This document shows, piece after piece, positions 49,148 to 58,521 of a DNA stretch of 64,000 nucleotides. A program made the position numbers and the translations under genes. Positions within the stretch are counted from its first letter, which is position 1, and each line of letters opens with the position of its first letter. The notes under the pieces are model-generated. The model searched no databases. It saw only the letters and a program-made list of their open reading frames with translations, and was not told where the DNA came from. Source of the stretch: Paenibacillus turpanensis (lineage in GTDB: Bacteria > Bacillota > Bacilli > Paenibacillales > YIM-B00363); contig NZ_WTLI01000017.1 in NCBI RefSeq assembly GCF_011421635.1, positions 1-64,000 of the forward strand, written 5' to 3'.

Positions 49148-51433
49148 ATGACACAACAAAAGTCGATTTTTGTTGAGTTCATAGAACAATGGAATACTGA
49201 GGCTGCAGCATTGATCTTTAAGATGGAGAGTTTGATTTATCAGGATCCAGCAAGCGCTATAGTGAAAGCTAGAGTATTTGTTGAAGTAATTCTCCAGGGA
49301 GTGTTACAGACTGAAAAAATTGAACCTCAAGGGAACTGGAGCCTACATGAAAAAATTTCATATCTAAGCAAAGGATACATAACCCGTGAAATCGAGAGCT
49401 TGCTGCATACAGTTCGAATGGCAGGCAACAAAGCCGCACACACCTTGAACTATGACGATCTTAGCGAGGCAATTAAATTACATAGATCCGTATACCTGAT
49501 CTTTAAATGGTATTACGAAACGTATTTGTCGTTTCAAGCCTCCGTTCCAGAATACGAATATCCGAGACCACTATCCCAGAATTCTGAGGAACTTCAGAAC
49601 CTCAAAGTGGAAGTGAAGAAAATTATGGAACTTGTTCGTGCAGAGCAATCCAACAAAAGAAATAGCGCTGTCAGTCCTGAGGAGGCATCCATTGAAGCAG
49701 AAGAATCCCTCCTTACCCTTAATCTATCAACGGGGCAAAGTTATTTATTACGGGAGATGAGACGGCTTAGAGATTCTTCGAAAGAAGCGATTGAAAATGC
49801 CAACGCATTCAGCAAGTACAAAGACTATTTGCATGTTGAGCGGAAGGTTCAGATTGATGTAGAAGATTGCTTAAGACATAGACAAGCATTACCGAATTCG
49901 AATTTGATATTGTTATGCGGAAGCGTAGGTGATGGCAAATCTCATCTTCTGGCTTATCTTAAAGAAAATAAGCCGGAACTCTTGGCGGGTTACGAAATCT
50001 TCAATGACGCTACCGAGAGCTTTTCTCCTTCCAAGGATGCAATGGAAACGCTGGATGACATTTTGAGAGACTTTTCCGACGAGCGAATCGCTTCGTCGGA
50101 TAGAAAAGTAGTATTAGCAATAAATCTAGGGATATTACATAATTTTATCTCTATTAAGAGCCGTGAAGGAGTAACGTATAGTCGCCTTGAACGATTTGTA
50201 AACGAATGTGGATTGTTTTCAAGTGATACGGCAAAAGAACGTCAGCGGGATGCATTTTTTGACTTAATCAGCTTCAGCGACTATCACCCATATGAGGTAA
50301 CGACACATGGAGCGGAGTCGAGTTTCTTTAGCACTATATTAGAAAGAATTTTTTCGCCAAACGATGGGAATCCGTTTTATCTAGCATTCAAGGAAGATTT
50401 ATCTCGAAACGTTAAGACTATGATGCACGAAAACTATCTGTTTCTCCAAAACAACGTTGTCCAAGGGCAGATTGTAAAATTCGTCACCCAAGCTATCGTT
50501 CAGTATAAAGTTGTGATCTCGGCCAGGGCTTTTCTTAACTTTATTGCGGATATAGTGATTCCCGATGATCAGACTCCATATGACTTTATGGGGGATTTTG
50601 AGAGAATGGAGCATGCAGTTCCTACCCTCATGTTTAAAAGAAGAGAGCGTTCCTTTATTTTACGAACATTGCACGATTTAGATCCGATTCATAAGCGGAG
50701 TTCGCTTACGGATAATGTTATTATAGAACTGAATACTTCAAGCAACTGGTCCAAAATTACGGAGACGCATATATCGAACGAGGTTGCATTGAGATGGCTT
50801 AAAGCGTTTCAGCAAACGGAGGAGCATGAGTACTCTCGAGAAATTTTTTCTGCGTACTATGAATTTATTATCCGTCTAGCAGAGTTGACAAACAGGGATT
50901 TCTTTGAGAGAACGAGTTCCGATATATATAAGAAGTATTTGAAAATGTTATTTGGGGTGAATGTAGGATCTAGGCCCGAGTTAAAGGTTCTTTACGATGA
51001 GATGAAGGAAGCTATTCATCGTTGGAGAGGGACGCCTTTGAAGGATTATGTTTACATTAATAAATCTACCGATGCAATTCGTATTGCACAGAAACTGGCG
51101 TTAACTCCCCATATAGCGGATCTTAAGCAAATCTCTAAGGATAAGTTGGATACATTTCGAAATACGATCAAGGTGTCTTATTGTTTCCCTAATCAGCAAA
51201 TTGTAAGTTTAGAAGTCGATTATCCTTTGTACGAGCTATTGCAAAAAGTTCTGAATGGGTATTGTCCGAATAAGAAGGACGAGGAAGATGCCGTTAATTT
51301 CGTTGAATTTATTGAAAAAATCATGAGACTTGGGGAGAAGAACAAGGAAATATTAGTCCATTTTCCTGAAGACTCTCGAATTTACAAACTTTACAAAGGT
51401 GATTTTTCCTCTTTTGTTTTCGAAAAGGAGTAG
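49148..51433 (+). CDS. dptF: Phosphorothioation-dependent restriction protein DptF with DUF4145-like N-terminus
   Basis: Component of the DndFGH (DptFGH) restriction complex, which attacks DNA lacking phosphorothioate marks. The 761 residues comprise two parts. Residues 1-125 resemble DUF4145 (VKARVFVEVILQGVLQ, VRMAGNKAAHTLNYDD), a helical domain also seen at the N-terminus of type I HsdR subunits. A Lys/Glu linker follows, then the DptF NTPase with P-loop GSVGDGKS near 257-264 (LLCGSVGDGKSHLLAYL). DptF proteins are usually nearer 500-600 residues, so the N-terminal part looks like a fusion. It is first in a three-gene operon, 3 bases from dptG. Confidence 0.88.
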   Translation: MTQQKSIFVEFIEQWNTEAAALIFKMESLIYQDPASAIVKARVFVEVILQGVLQTEKIEPQGNWSLHEKISYLSKGYITREIESLLHTVRMAGNKAAHTLNYDDLSEAIKLHRSVYLIFKWYYETYLSFQASVPEYEYPRPLSQNSEELQNLKVEVKKIMELVRAEQSNKRNSAVSPEEASIEAEESLLTLNLSTGQSYLLREMRRLRDSSKEAIENANAFSKYKDYLHVERKVQIDVEDCLRHRQALPNSNLILLCGSVGDGKSHLLAYLKENKPELLAGYEIFNDATESFSPSKDAMETLDDILRDFSDERIASSDRKVVLAINLGILHNFISIKSREGVTYSRLERFVNECGLFSSDTAKERQRDAFFDLISFSDYHPYEVTTHGAESSFFSTILERIFSPNDGNPFYLAFKEDLSRNVKTMMHENYLFLQNNVVQGQIVKFVTQAIVQYKVVISARAFLNFIADIVIPDDQTPYDFMGDFERMEHAVPTLMFKRRERSFILRTLHDLDPIHKRSSLTDNVIIELNTSSNWSKITETHISNEVALRWLKAFQQTEEHEYSREIFSAYYEFIIRLAELTNRDFFERTSSDIYKKYLKMLFGVNVGSRPELKVLYDEMKEAIHRWRGTPLKDYVYINKSTDAIRIAQKLALTPHIADLKQISKDKLDTFRNTIKVSYCFPNQQIVSLEVDYPLYELLQKVLNGYCPNKKDEEDAVNFVEFIEKIMRLGEKNKEILVHFPEDSRIYKLYKGDFSSFVFEKE

Positions 51434-51436
51434 TGA

Positions 51437-52813
51437 ATGATGAACTTGGCCTTAAACCTAGACCAGTTAAAGATAACCTATAAGAGTATTCATCCCCCTT
51501 CTAGCCCAGTTAATCCCGTTTTACCTTTTGTTACAAAGACTGTAGTTGAATTAAAGGGTGGATTTGACGAGCTTGTCGGGGAATACGTAAGACAGATTTG
51601 CGGAAATACCACTCAAGCCCAGCAAAAACAAAAAGATGAGTTGGAATTTGAAGATCCACTCATTTTACAGTTAACTAGTCAAATTGAATTTAATACGGAA
51701 GTCCAAGAAGACCTTGAACGTTTTCTGCGTCACTTCCTATTTGGAACAAATCGCAGTATGAATGTTTTCCATCCATATATTTACAATTATTTGCCCGCCC
51801 CGGAAAAGGATAGCCTACGTAAGTGCGCGGCATTTATTTCGGATGTACTTGTCGAGGGAGATCAGGCAGTAGCGGAAATCTTTAGGGATAAGCAAGCGGA
51901 CGATCTTTTGACGGAGCTTATTCTTGAGAATCTAAAAGTGGTATCTGCAAGCCGAAAAGACAAAGGAAAACATCAAGGTCTACTTCCGTTCCTCTCCTCT
52001 CTCTACCGTGAAGATTTGCTTTACATGAACAAACATAGGGACTACTTTTTATCGCATTTTTCTTTACTGACCCATTTTTATGCGTTTAATTATATCTGCC
52101 AACTGTTATTTAAATTTGAACGTTTTATAGAAGCTGATTACAGTCAAGCGACTCCTCTGTATTTTGCCTTGGAGTGGGAAACGTTAAGCAAAAGACGCAA
52201 AGCTACCGAAGGATTGGGGTATCGCGCGATTAAAGAGAAGCTCCCGCATTTGTTCGTACATGTGCATACGATGACCCAACTCAGCATGCTGTCGGATACG
52301 GAGGACCAACCATTTATAACGTATGTGGAATTGGACAAACGGTTGGAATTGGATCAAGACAGAGCAAACTTTGTTGACAGCTTGAACCAATGGATTTTAG
52401 AATACGCTAAAAAATTCCCTTTAAATGGGGAGGATGAGAGCTTCCGTACGTATAACGAGCTCGGTGAGGCGATGGAGGGTCTCTTTAAGCGAGTACAGAA
52501 AGGCGTCAACCAAGAAGCAGCCGTGAAATATGGGAGGAATCTCTCGGGATTCGGGGGAAAGACCTTTATTAAAAGCAGGAGCAGCCTAGGTCAAGTTTTT
52601 AATATGACGCAGGAGATGCTGCTTCTCCTGACGGCGGTTTGCGTTAAGGATACTCGCATGCCATTAAATAAGTTGTTCGTCGAATTTGCCAAGCGGGGCG
52701 TAGATTTTGATCGACTTTCCAAGAAAGCCATCATTGAGCTATTCGATGCATTAAATATTTTGGACAAAAAAAGCGATAGTGGAGATGCACAATATGTTAA
52801 ACCCATTCTTTAA
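51437..52813 (+). CDS. dptG: Phosphorothioation-dependent restriction protein DptG
   Basis: Second subunit of the DptFGH restriction complex (458 residues). No catalytic motif is recognisable. The protein is helical and soluble-looking, and it is identified by size, by its position between dptF and dptH, and by general likeness to DptG. AGGAG lies 6 bases before the ATG. The end overlaps the dptH start by about 20 bases, indicating coupled translation. Its biochemical role is not established. Confidence 0.82.
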   Translation: MMNLALNLDQLKITYKSIHPPSSPVNPVLPFVTKTVVELKGGFDELVGEYVRQICGNTTQAQQKQKDELEFEDPLILQLTSQIEFNTEVQEDLERFLRHFLFGTNRSMNVFHPYIYNYLPAPEKDSLRKCAAFISDVLVEGDQAVAEIFRDKQADDLLTELILENLKVVSASRKDKGKHQGLLPFLSSLYREDLLYMNKHRDYFLSHFSLLTHFYAFNYICQLLFKFERFIEADYSQATPLYFALEWETLSKRRKATEGLGYRAIKEKLPHLFVHVHTMTQLSMLSDTEDQPFITYVELDKRLELDQDRANFVDSLNQWILEYAKKFPLNGEDESFRTYNELGEAMEGLFKRVQKGVNQEAAVKYGRNLSGFGGKTFIKSRSSLGQVFNMTQEMLLLLTAVCVKDTRMPLNKLFVEFAKRGVDFDRLSKKAIIELFDALNILDKKSDSGDAQYVKPIL

Positions 52814-55800
52814 AAAAATCTCAAATATGCTCCATCAGTTCTTTCAAAAAGAATTAGTATCTCCCGGAGAACGCTATTATCTTCAATTAGATCATGAAGG
52901 CGATGTTGAAGGGATGGCGGAAGCCCTTCAGACACATGCCGACAGTATTGCATTTACGTATCAACATGAGTACGGTGAATCCTATACTACTTTCGCGCTC
53001 CCGGTTAACGGTATAAATCTTGTGGTAGCGTTCACTTCTAACAACGTAAAACCAGATTTCTTGGTAACCTTGCGCAATCAGGTAGGGGAGCAAAAGGGAG
53101 TTTGGGAGAACAGTGCGTTATTAAGCATCGTATCTTCCCAGTTGGATTCGATTCAAGGGGGCAGTAGTGATTTATCCAAGGAAGGGATGCCACTACACGC
53201 ACAATCGGTTGTAACTCACTTGAAACAAGAAATCGAAAAAAGCGCATTAAGCAAGGTAGAGCAACTAATTCTGTTAGACCGTATGGATCTTACACTACAG
53301 GAGCAGGTGTTTCAACAAATCACGATTTTTGATTTCGAAGAAATATTTCGTATCTTAGAGGTAGGTAGCATCCAAGATCAAGACTATAAGATGTTAGGTT
53401 TATTCAAAGATGACCAATTAGATACTTTAAAAGGTAATAAGCTGAAAGAACGAATTGAAGCGAACCGTGAATTGTTCGATTACGTAAAGAACATCCATGA
53501 TTTCGGGTTGGATTTCGAGGAACTGGACAAAAAATTTACCGGTAAGGTGAGGGATCAGCTCGAAAAAGAAACATGGTCAGAAATCTCGTTTTCAGATGTC
53601 TACAATTCTAATCAAATTCAGGTAATCTCAAAGAAGGCGGAGTTAAATCTTAAAGAAATTAAGTATCACGATCACGCGCTGCTCTGGAATAGACCTGTGA
53701 AAGAAACGAAAGCAGGCGAAAGAAAAAGACATTTGCTGATTTTTAATCCGGAAGGAGCTCGGTCCGTTCAATTTTCAGTGACGTTTCAATTTGAAGGGGA
53801 AATAAAGAGTCTACATGAAAAGTTTTTTCATACGTCCAACAGCCAGGTGACGGCAAAGGTTGGAAGGACTACGATTCAAGTTGAAATTCTAGGAACGGAA
53901 CAATGCGTCTTCACAAAAGTAGATTATAGACATGACAATAAAGCTACGCTCGGTGCGGAGTTGCACATTGCTGTAGTTCCGACCCACCCGTCGCTTTTGG
54001 AAAACTATCGTGCGGCATATGCCGTAGACGTGAAGAGCGGATTCATATCGCTTCAATTTGAAGGCGATCGGTTGAACTTCGGCCAAGGAACTGATGAGAC
54101 GATTGTAGTCGTAAATGAAGATGGTCAAACCGTTTTAATTCCAACAGAAGGTAAATTGACCGTGCAGCCACAACCGGAGGCTTTCACTGACGAAGAAACC
54201 CTCCAGTTACAGTTACAACAATCTAATGGAGTCATCGTCCCTATAAAACTGATCAATGAACTTCCAGAGTCGATCCCGATTACAGGGGCACGGATTTGGA
54301 AGTTAAAACGTGAACACCAAAGGAGCTTTGAGTGGAAGAACAATCGGCTTATTCTTGGGAATCGTGAATACTATATGCACGGTGAAAATAAGCAGTTCTT
54401 TGAATGGGAGAATAAATGGGTTGAGGAAGGATATAGAACGGCGACCTATGTTTCTGGAAATTTAGTTCGAGGCCATATTGAACTCGATGAAGAGCTTCGT
54501 GAAGCATATAGTAGGTTCATCAACCAGTTTAGTGTCATTCGTAACATACCTAGTCTAACCCATTACTCGGACGAATTGGTTTCTAGAGCTAAAGAATACC
54601 TACAAGTATTCATCAATGTAGTTGATTCGTTCACGGAAAATAAGGAGGCAGGGAAACGAGGTAGAGATTTATTTAAGTTAGGCATTATTAAAGCGCATAA
54701 TACCATATACCTCACTCCCTTTCACCCGCTTGTAGTGGCTTATCAGCTGCAGTTAAACGATTTTCTCGGAAACGAAGAAGTTGATAGCAATATTATGAAT
54801 CGCTTGAGGCCGGATGCGCTTTTGCCTTTCCTTTACGATACTGATGAAGAAGAGCGCTTATATAAACCTGAACCACAGACCAAGTTGATGGAGTGGTTGG
54901 TGTATAAACCGGTAAGTCAAGTGTCAGTTGCGGATGCCAATAAATATTTAGCTAAAGTTATTGAGGATAAGTTGCATCAATTCGAAGAACATTTTGGTTA
55001 CTTATTCGCGGGCGGTTCTAGAGCGCCGTTAAACATCAATTTAATTCATATTGAGAATGACGCGGAGGTGCTCCGTGGAATCATTCTGTGGATGCTTCAT
55101 GTCATTGAACGCAAGGGGCTAGATGGGCTTTTTACAGTTGAATTGACGTTGTATAGAGAGAGCAAAACACCAAGCGCTTTCGATGAATTTTCCCGAATTA
55201 ATACAACTGAAGAGTTGCAGGAGAAATTTGCAATCTCGCTTTCGTCAAAACAGTTCGACGCACTAGACCTTCTTAGAGTCATCCGCACGAAGCTAACTTA
55301 TTACAAGCAAGTAGAAACAAATAATTATAAATATGCGCATATCTCTTTCTACAAGATGCACGCTCAAGAAAAAGATGCATTACAGCCGATGAATGAGATG
55401 ATGGCCGGAGTCGCTTTAGAAGGCCTTTACTCATACGTTCCGGCTATGAAGTCGGCAGAAAATTACCGGACTGGCTTTGGTATTAAAGGGTATGGGATTG
55501 ACCCAAATAATCTCTTAATGAGTGCTTCCTTCTATTTGAATGAATTGGTAGCAAACTTGAAGAATGGCGGCAATAACGTTTACCATAAGGCAGAGGCCAT
55601 TTGTTCCAGGACGACGACTGCAGATGAAAAGACCCTTGAAGCCATATTTAATTCATCTTATTGGGTAACATTTATCGATTCGAATATTGATCTGGAATTT
55701 TTTTATAGTTTTAAGAATCTTGTTGTCATCCATTACAGCGATCAATATTCGACCACATCAAAGTATGATGCAATTACGGTAACGGATAAATCGGCCCAGT

Positions 55801-58103
55801 ACTACTCCGTTATTAAGGAAGTGCTCAATAAAAAGCAGGTGGAAGTAAACCAGCAGGGGATTCTAAACACCGTTAAAGCGTTTAATACGTTTAACGGGGA
55901 ATGGTTGCTTCGAATTACTGGCAGTAAGGGACATTTCACTAGAGAAAAACTTAGCATCATTTCCGCAATCAAGCTGTCACTGGCTTATTTCGATCACCCC
56001 AATATCCTCTGGGTACCGATTTCGCTAGAGGAGATCTTAAGGGTCGCAGGAGCTGTAAGCTTGAATAAATCGGAGGGCGTATTTACCGCCAAAAATTTAG
56101 GCGTAAGTGGAGCGCATAGCGACGATTTGCTTTTGGTAGGGATGGAAAACCGACAAGGCAAGCTGAAAATGCATTTTTATCCGGTTGAAGTTAAGATTGG
56201 TATCAATAATAGCACGGTGATTGGGAAGGCAAAGGATCAAGTGCAGAAAACAAAGAATATCATTATTGATGCTCTTACAAGTCTAAACCAGCCGTTTACA
56301 AGCATGTTTTACCGATATTTCTTCGCTCAGTTATTCATTACGAATGCACAAAAGCTGGATCAAAGTGAATTTTGGCTGGAGAAAGGATATCGTTTAAAAA
56401 TCGAACAAATTGAAAAACTGCTAAAAGATGATTTTGAAATTTCTCATAATGTAAACTCCCTGATTGGTTCTGGAGCTGTTCTTTCGTTTGAGAAAGCTGC
56501 TTACGTTAGAAGCTCTTATATAGAGGATGACGTAACTTATTTGAAAGTACCTGAAGAAGATGGATATAACATCTTGACGAAATCCATGGAAAGCACGAGA
56601 ACATGGATCCAGTACCAGAAGAACGATTTTATTAAGGAGCGTATGCTATCTTCGCTATATAGTGCTCGGCAGGATGATACTGAGGAAGTCTTTGAAGGTG
56701 ATGGTATTTCAAAAACAGTTAATAGCGCGAAAGGGGATTTACTGGACGGGAACACGAAGGGTGAGGAACAACCTGAGTCGCCCCAAATCGTCTTGGTAAC
56801 CCCAGAACCTTATGGTGAAGTTAATAACGGGCAACGCGTTGACGAACATGAGGAGGTACCTAAAACGACCAATGGGGGGGGCTCGACCACAACGGATGAG
56901 CAATCCGGGAAAGAAAGTGATTCTCCAACGAGCGAAGAGCCTTTGGAGGGAAACATACCAGCGCTCGTAGAAAAAATGGGACTAGAAAAGGTAAGACTGC
57001 TCATCGGTAAGGCTGAAAATAGCGATCGTCAAATCTTTTGGGAGTATGGGCATACTGATTTGGCGAATAGGCATTTGCTCATCTCAGGAAAATCTGGTCA
57101 AGGCAAGACATACTTAATTCAATGCTTATTAATAGAACTTTCAAAGAAGGGGATTTCCAGTCTGATCGTTGACTACACGGAAGGCTTTTTGCCAAACCAG
57201 TTGGAAGCGGATTTTGTTGAGCATCTCGGATCAAAGCTTACGCAGCGTGTTGTGTTTAACGAGAAATTTCCTATAAATCCATTTCGGAAGAACATTCGTA
57301 ATATTGGTGGGATTACGCTCCCAGAAGGAAATACGGATGTTGCGGAACGGGTAAAAAGCATATTTTCGTCAGTGTATAACTCTCTTGGCATCCAACAATT
57401 AAACGCGATTTATGATGCAATTCTGAGAGGGCTAGAACAGCAAGGGGATCAGTTCTCGCTCCATCATTTAAGACAAGAACTTGAGAACGATGGATCCTCC
57501 TACGCGAAAACTGCATTGTCCCAAATCAGACCGTTTATTGATCGAGACCCGTTTGCTGATGACGCTCCAATCAACTGGGGCGATATTATAGACGGCAATG
57601 GCGAGATATATATTATTCAACTCACAGGTTACCAGAGAGATGTTCAGTTGGTATTAACCGAATTTGTGCTCTGGGACTTATGGAATTACTCCTTAAGAAA
57701 CGGTCACAAAACGAAGCCGATTTCGCTTGTATTGGATGAGGCACAAAATTTGGATCACAGCGAAAATTCGCCTTCAACAAAAATTTTAACCGAGGGAAGG
57801 AAATTTGGATGGTCAGGTTGGTTTGCGACACAGTTCTTAAAGGCTCAACTGGGTAATGATGAATTAGCTAGGTTACAGAACTCCAGTCAAAAGCTGTACT
57901 TTGCGCAACCTGAACAAGAAACGCCATATGTTGCCGGGAACTTGTCGAGTGATCAGTCAGATAAAAAGAAGATGGAACAAAAATTATCCAATCTGAAAAA
58001 GGGGCAGTGCATCTTCAACGGGCCGATCCTGAAGGAAGATGGGACACTATCCTCGCCGCTTGTAACGGTGGTTAATATTACTCCGATTAGAGAGCGGTTA
58101 TAG
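52794..58103 (+). CDS. dptH: Phosphorothioation-dependent restriction protein DptH (HerA-like ATPase)
   Basis: Giant subunit (1769 residues) with a C-terminal HerA/FtsK-like ATPase. Walker A GKSGQGKT is at 1432-1439 (HLLISGKSGQGKTYLIQ), Walker B LVLDEAQNLD near 1646, and the sensor-like GWSGWFATQF after it. The N-terminal 1300 residues carry no motif I know. A low-complexity Glu/Pro/Thr/Gly linker (about 1310-1385) separates the halves. It is the presumed motor of the restriction complex; the nuclease site is not obvious. ATG 52794 has GGAG 9 bases upstream; GTG 52779 is an alternative. It ends at a bidirectional terminator facing the dnd operon. Confidence 0.9.
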   Translation: MLNPFFKKISNMLHQFFQKELVSPGERYYLQLDHEGDVEGMAEALQTHADSIAFTYQHEYGESYTTFALPVNGINLVVAFTSNNVKPDFLVTLRNQVGEQKGVWENSALLSIVSSQLDSIQGGSSDLSKEGMPLHAQSVVTHLKQEIEKSALSKVEQLILLDRMDLTLQEQVFQQITIFDFEEIFRILEVGSIQDQDYKMLGLFKDDQLDTLKGNKLKERIEANRELFDYVKNIHDFGLDFEELDKKFTGKVRDQLEKETWSEISFSDVYNSNQIQVISKKAELNLKEIKYHDHALLWNRPVKETKAGERKRHLLIFNPEGARSVQFSVTFQFEGEIKSLHEKFFHTSNSQVTAKVGRTTIQVEILGTEQCVFTKVDYRHDNKATLGAELHIAVVPTHPSLLENYRAAYAVDVKSGFISLQFEGDRLNFGQGTDETIVVVNEDGQTVLIPTEGKLTVQPQPEAFTDEETLQLQLQQSNGVIVPIKLINELPESIPITGARIWKLKREHQRSFEWKNNRLILGNREYYMHGENKQFFEWENKWVEEGYRTATYVSGNLVRGHIELDEELREAYSRFINQFSVIRNIPSLTHYSDELVSRAKEYLQVFINVVDSFTENKEAGKRGRDLFKLGIIKAHNTIYLTPFHPLVVAYQLQLNDFLGNEEVDSNIMNRLRPDALLPFLYDTDEEERLYKPEPQTKLMEWLVYKPVSQVSVADANKYLAKVIEDKLHQFEEHFGYLFAGGSRAPLNINLIHIENDAEVLRGIILWMLHVIERKGLDGLFTVELTLYRESKTPSAFDEFSRINTTEELQEKFAISLSSKQFDALDLLRVIRTKLTYYKQVETNNYKYAHISFYKMHAQEKDALQPMNEMMAGVALEGLYSYVPAMKSAENYRTGFGIKGYGIDPNNLLMSASFYLNELVANLKNGGNNVYHKAEAICSRTTTADEKTLEAIFNSSYWVTFIDSNIDLEFFYSFKNLVVIHYSDQYSTTSKYDAITVTDKSAQYYSVIKEVLNKKQVEVNQQGILNTVKAFNTFNGEWLLRITGSKGHFTREKLSIISAIKLSLAYFDHPNILWVPISLEEILRVAGAVSLNKSEGVFTAKNLGVSGAHSDDLLLVGMENRQGKLKMHFYPVEVKIGINNSTVIGKAKDQVQKTKNIIIDALTSLNQPFTSMFYRYFFAQLFITNAQKLDQSEFWLEKGYRLKIEQIEKLLKDDFEISHNVNSLIGSGAVLSFEKAAYVRSSYIEDDVTYLKVPEEDGYNILTKSMESTRTWIQYQKNDFIKERMLSSLYSARQDDTEEVFEGDGISKTVNSAKGDLLDGNTKGEEQPESPQIVLVTPEPYGEVNNGQRVDEHEEVPKTTNGGGSTTTDEQSGKESDSPTSEEPLEGNIPALVEKMGLEKVRLLIGKAENSDRQIFWEYGHTDLANRHLLISGKSGQGKTYLIQCLLIELSKKGISSLIVDYTEGFLPNQLEADFVEHLGSKLTQRVVFNEKFPINPFRKNIRNIGGITLPEGNTDVAERVKSIFSSVYNSLGIQQLNAIYDAILRGLEQQGDQFSLHHLRQELENDGSSYAKTALSQIRPFIDRDPFADDAPINWGDIIDGNGEIYIIQLTGYQRDVQLVLTEFVLWDLWNYSLRNGHKTKPISLVLDEAQNLDHSENSPSTKILTEGRKFGWSGWFATQFLKAQLGNDELARLQNSSQKLYFAQPEQETPYVAGNLSSDQSDKKKMEQKLSNLKKGQCIFNGPILKEDGTLSSPLVTVVNITPIRERL

Positions 58104-58105
58104 TC

Positions 58106-58135
58106 AAAAAAGTGCCTCGAAGGAGGCACTTTTTT
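58106..58135. terminator. Bidirectional terminator between dpt and dnd operons
   Basis: AAAAAAGTGCCTC-GAAG-GAGGCACTTTTTT: a perfect 13-bp stem with T-runs on both strands, shared by the convergent restriction and modification operons. Confidence 0.95.
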
Positions 58136-58148
58136 GTTGCAAGGATGA

Positions 58149-58517
58149 CTACTGCAGCATCTTGATGCGAAAATCTTCAAGGGAGGTTTGTTCTTCCGTT
58201 ACTTTCTGAAGTGCACGAAGACCAGCTTCAATATACGCTAAGACATAGTCACTCACTGTCTCTTCATCTAAGCTTTTCTGCTGCTCTTGGATAATAAGAT
58301 GTTTAAATAACAAGTATTCCCGATCTTTTATGAGACCATCAGGAATTGTCCATTTTGGCTTGTCGTCTTTCGGTGGTTCAAGTTCGTAACGGCCAAGAGC
58401 GATACCTTTGGCTAAGGCTATTTTTAAAGCGACGGGGCGTTCCACTTCTGCTCTGACACATAAGGAATCTAATAATTCTTTACCGGTCCCTGACAAATTA
58501 CGTTTACGGTTCGACAT
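58149..58517 (-). CDS. dndE: Second DndE-like protein (DndE2)
   Basis: Short protein (122 residues) placed 4 bases after dndD2, the position dndE takes in Dnd operons. The N-terminus (RKRNLSGTGKELLDSLCVRA ... ALKIALAKGIALGRYE) fits the ribbon-helix-helix-like DndE pattern, but it is clearly different from the DndE encoded at 61879-62268. DndE binds nicked double-strand DNA in the known systems. AAAGGTG lies 7 bases before the ATG. Identification rests on size, position and weak likeness. Confidence 0.7.
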   Translation of the reverse strand: MSNRKRNLSGTGKELLDSLCVRAEVERPVALKIALAKGIALGRYELEPPKDDKPKWTIPDGLIKDREYLLFKHLIIQEQQKSLDEETVSDYVLAYIEAGLRALQKVTEEQTSLEDFRIKMLQ

Positions 58518-58521
58518 CGAC

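Noticed and set aside
49148..58103. BREX or type I restriction operon
   Set aside because: There are no methyltransferase, specificity or alkaline phosphatase genes. The DptF-DptG-DptH order with dnd genes convergent fits phosphorothioation-dependent restriction better.
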